The notes beneath the pieces were generated by a model, which ran no database searches, was not told the DNA's origin, and was given only the letters and a program-made list of their open reading frames with translations. The position numbers were made by a program, and so were the translations under genes. DNA of 64,000 nt, taken from contig NC_080573.1 in NCBI RefSeq assembly GCF_029962835.1, positions 34,217,001-34,281,000 of the forward strand, given 5' to 3'. Of the stretch, positions 61,173 to 64,000 are shown piece after piece (the stretch's first letter is position 1; each line of letters opens with the position of its first letter). Origin of the DNA: Magnolia sinica. Taxonomy: Eukaryota > Streptophyta > Magnoliopsida > Magnoliales > Magnoliaceae.

Positions 61173-64000
61173 TGTCACGCCCCAAACCCGGGGACGGACA
61201 GCTTCCGTGATGCCCCGAATCCGGCACTCGACTTCCATACAACAAGTCCCGAGTTCGGCGCACCACAAGGAAGATTTTTGACTGAATTTTTTTTTTGTAT
61301 ATACATGTAATAATACCTGAGCATGAAGATCCATGATCAAAATACCAAGCAAACTCTCCATTATAAATCCTGATAGTTACAAGTACCATGCTTTCCAAGG
61401 GTACACGACGTTAACATTGCCAAATCGAAAAATAGATACAATGCATCGAGAAAGCTAAGTCTTCCAAGCTACTCCTGCCCTGAAAAAAATGGAAAATAGG
61501 AGGCTTAGACAAAAAGCCTAGTGAGTACACACGTATGTGCAGTGTATCCTACATGCAGGCAAGATAAATATGCTACAGAGAAATCATACCACAGCCATAA
61601 CCATAGTACATGCATCCGTAATCACATCATCATCATCATATTGTCATGCCATAATTATACAATATCGGAAATACTGAAAAGTCCATGAGTCATACAATAT
61701 TAGAGTACGCAATATAAATCAGCATGTAAATAATGAGTGATAAAGAGCTAAATATCAGATGTCGAGGATGCAATGCAATATACAGTTCCCGATGAGTTCA
61801 CGAATACCATCAGCCGTATCTAAATACTGAAACATAGTAACCCGAAATGCTAAATGTTACTAATGCAATGCAACATGTGATGCGAATGAAATGACTATGC
61901 TGGAGTGAAGTCGGGATGGTAGTACGTAGTATCGCAGACTATGGGGTCTATCACAAAGGACTTCTATCCAAACTAGTCCCATACCTAATTCGGATAGTCA
62001 GACTCAATGTGGTAAACTCCTGATCTCAGGTTAGTCGCGCGCCCCAACCGAAATCCTGGCCATTGCGAAGGTACACGTAACAAATAGTTGCGCACCACCA
62101 GCCCGAGTGGATGGTGAATGAATGAATGAATGAATATGCAACTCCTGCTCAATAAGTCCACATATCAGTACAGTTTATCTCTGGGATCATCACCGGGGTT
62201 TAGTACACTCCAAATGACACTGTCTCTCTCCCAGCAGCACAGTCCAAGTGAGCGTAAGAAACCTCACTATCCGCCTGGCCAATAGTCTGCCAATACCTAT
62301 CCGGCACGTCGATAGCGGACCCATTCACGAGCTGGTCAAACTCAGCCTAGTATTGCCCCCTACCCTCGGGCGGGTAAGGCCACACCCCCTCCCAACCGAC
62401 CACGACACAGTGGGAGACGCGGCCTCCTAGTATTCGGCACTCGGGCGCTCATGTATCCACTCGGTCTCGACGTTGGGGCGTCTCCTGGCCACGGAGGTTT
62501 AGGGATTTTCACCCAGGGACATCTATGGCGCCCGTATGCTAGAACCAAACATTTCCGGTGTCCCATTTGGCCATCCACGATACGCTTGTGGAGGCTACGA
62601 CCCTGATGTCGCTAGGGCGTACACAAATCATAATGCGAGATGCATGAGTCATACAATCCAGTCATGCATCAATCCTACGCATACCGCGTGCTCATGTGAG
62701 ATAACCTCCGCCTATAGGGAGTCTCATAACAACATGCTCAATGACATATGCAATGATCAACCACATCTCATAACAAACATGCAGATGATGCGTATGGGCA
62801 TGTATCATGATGCTATGCTGTCACATACTCATAATCAGTATCAATAACTGGCCACAACAATCGGCTTCGACAATGTGGACATTTAACCAACATTGCCCCC
62901 AAGGAATGACCCACATAAACATCAATACATACATCATGGTGAAATCACAAATCACATCGGTCCTCAGATACATTGCTTTGGGTCTCACACAAGGGTCGCA
63001 CATTCATCACATTGGGCCGTATCATATGGGCTTTACACATCGCAATGGACCTCGTCACATGGGCCATGAATACACCACATCTGGCTTCACGACCCATGGG
63101 CTTCAAACACACAAGAGGTGAGCACTACACATGGGCCTCAAATACATCACAATGAGCCACAACCCATGGGCCTAAAATACATCTCAATGAGCCACGCCCA
63201 TGGGTCTCAAATACATTGCAAGTGGCCTTAAATCTAATTCACAAGTATGCCACATACCTGGGCCTAATTCACATCACCATGGGCCACATCACATGGGCAG
63301 GAAATACATCACAATGAGCCTCATCATATGGGCCTAAAATATATCTCAATGGGCCTATGATCAATCTGTCACAAGTCCTAAGTTCATGTACCCAGGAAGT
63401 TACACCATCGGCATAGTCCATGAGTCTGAGTAATCACACAATTTTTCATATGCCCACATGGTCTTATGGTCATTCCATTATCAGAAGTCCGTATGGTTGA
63501 GTGGCCACACAAATGTCATTCTACTTGTCATAATAAGGGACTTAAGGTGAGATAGTTACTTATTATTATTATTATTATTATACCATATTTCGCATAATGG
63601 GGCAACCGCTTTACTAAATTTTCACGTAGCCGGGCGGCCAGTACCACAATTTCACATAGTTTAGTAGTCACCGAAGCACTACTTGATCATATGGTTGGGC
63701 TACACATTCTCCACATACCCACATGATTTACGGCTATCCGTCACACATGATCACAAGATTTATGAGCTACATATTTAGCACCATTTTATCAAATCTAGCT
63801 ATCACTCATCCCGTCAGTGATCATATGGTTAATGGCCACAACAATCATAAATCTACTTAAACAAGTAGTCACACGATTACCCCAATTTTCATACAGTTAG
63901 GTGGGCTATAAAAGATCAAGCACTCATATGTGGTGGTCCACATAACTTCCACCAATCCACACTATTAGTTGGGCCACCCAAGATCCCAAATTCCTATAGT
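61173..64000 (-). repeat. 5' LTR of the giant-LTR element (partial, runs off the window)
   Basis: Nearly identical to 54689-57512 over its whole visible length, starting at TGTCACGCCCC. Differences seen include AGATCGCG/AGTACAG near 62166, ACCGG/ACCGGGG near 62193 and GGCGGTACC/GGCGGCCAGTACC near 63635. The remaining ~3.3 kb would be to the right. Confidence 0.85.

Larger units (their letters stand above)
54689..64000 (-). mobile_element. Non-autonomous LTR retrotransposon with giant LTRs and 357-bp internal domain (right end beyond window)
   Basis: Read on minus the order is 5' LTR (from beyond 64000 to 61173), primer-binding site, 357-bp internal DNA, polypurine tract, 3' LTR (60815-54689). 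LTR ends are TGTAATACCC and GGGGCGTGACA. The portions of the two LTRs that can be compared (54689-57512 and 61173-64000) differ by roughly 20 substitutions and small indels, so insertion was recent. No gag or pol: a trace of the pol 3' end (NFEDEIF) precedes the polypurine tract. It must have used proteins from an autonomous relative, presumably Tekay/Del-type Ty3/gypsy. It inserted into the third LTR. Confidence 0.8.

Noticed and set aside
54689-64000. The 2.8-kb direct duplication as a recent segmental duplication or assembly error
   Set aside because: The copies start exactly at LTR-type ends, with a primer-binding site and polypurine tract correctly placed between them. A retrotransposon explains this better, though the right end is outside the window.

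Overview
This window is nuclear DNA of a flowering plant with a large, repeat-rich genome. Genes are split by GT-AG introns, UTRs are long, and MITEs, Ty1/copia, Ty3/gypsy and LINE remains fill most of the sequence. The abundance of MITEs built on GTGGGGCCCACC...TATCCACACCGTCCATCC makes me think of a magnoliid, perhaps Lauraceae. That is recognition, not something I could test.

Only two protein-coding genes are convincing. (1) Positions 154-8805 on +: a complete five-exon glycoside hydrolase family 31 alpha-glucosidase of the Arabidopsis AGLU1 type. It has 889 codons after splicing, a signal peptide, an intact nucleophile (D453) and acid/base (D552). Its introns 1 and 4 are packed with MITEs. 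(2) Positions 33427-32069 on -: a 452-residue F-box/kelch-repeat protein of the SKIP11 type. It has a single coding exon, a 5' leader of up to 1.8 kb with at least one clear intron, and a TATA box at 35285-35293.

The rest, region by region. 8.8-13.6 kb: intergenic DNA with a TIR element and tandem duplications. 13.6-19.1 kb: two DNA elements with 9-11 bp target duplications, an RTE-type LINE 3' end whose GAT tail grew into a 38/76-bp higher-order repeat, and a hAT-like MITE nested inside a Tourist-like MITE. 19.4-26.3 kb: eroded copia relics on -. 27.2-30.7 kb: a cluster of inverted-repeat elements, including a 1.1-kb fold-back. 35.4-40 kb: MITEs and a tandem array of eight ~138-bp units upstream of the F-box promoter. 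40-43 kb: LTR-like debris.

From 43 kb to the end the window is a stack of one LTR family (ends TGTAA...GTGACA). A gypsy RT-RNase H relic is cut inside RNase H by a 3,977-bp solo LTR with a perfect 5-bp target duplication. Next come a second and a third partial LTR. Into the third, in opposite orientation, a young element has inserted. It has one 6,127-bp LTR, only 357 bp of internal DNA carrying a primer-binding site and a polypurine tract, and then a second nearly identical LTR running off the window. This giant-LTR element with almost no internal domain is the most striking object here.
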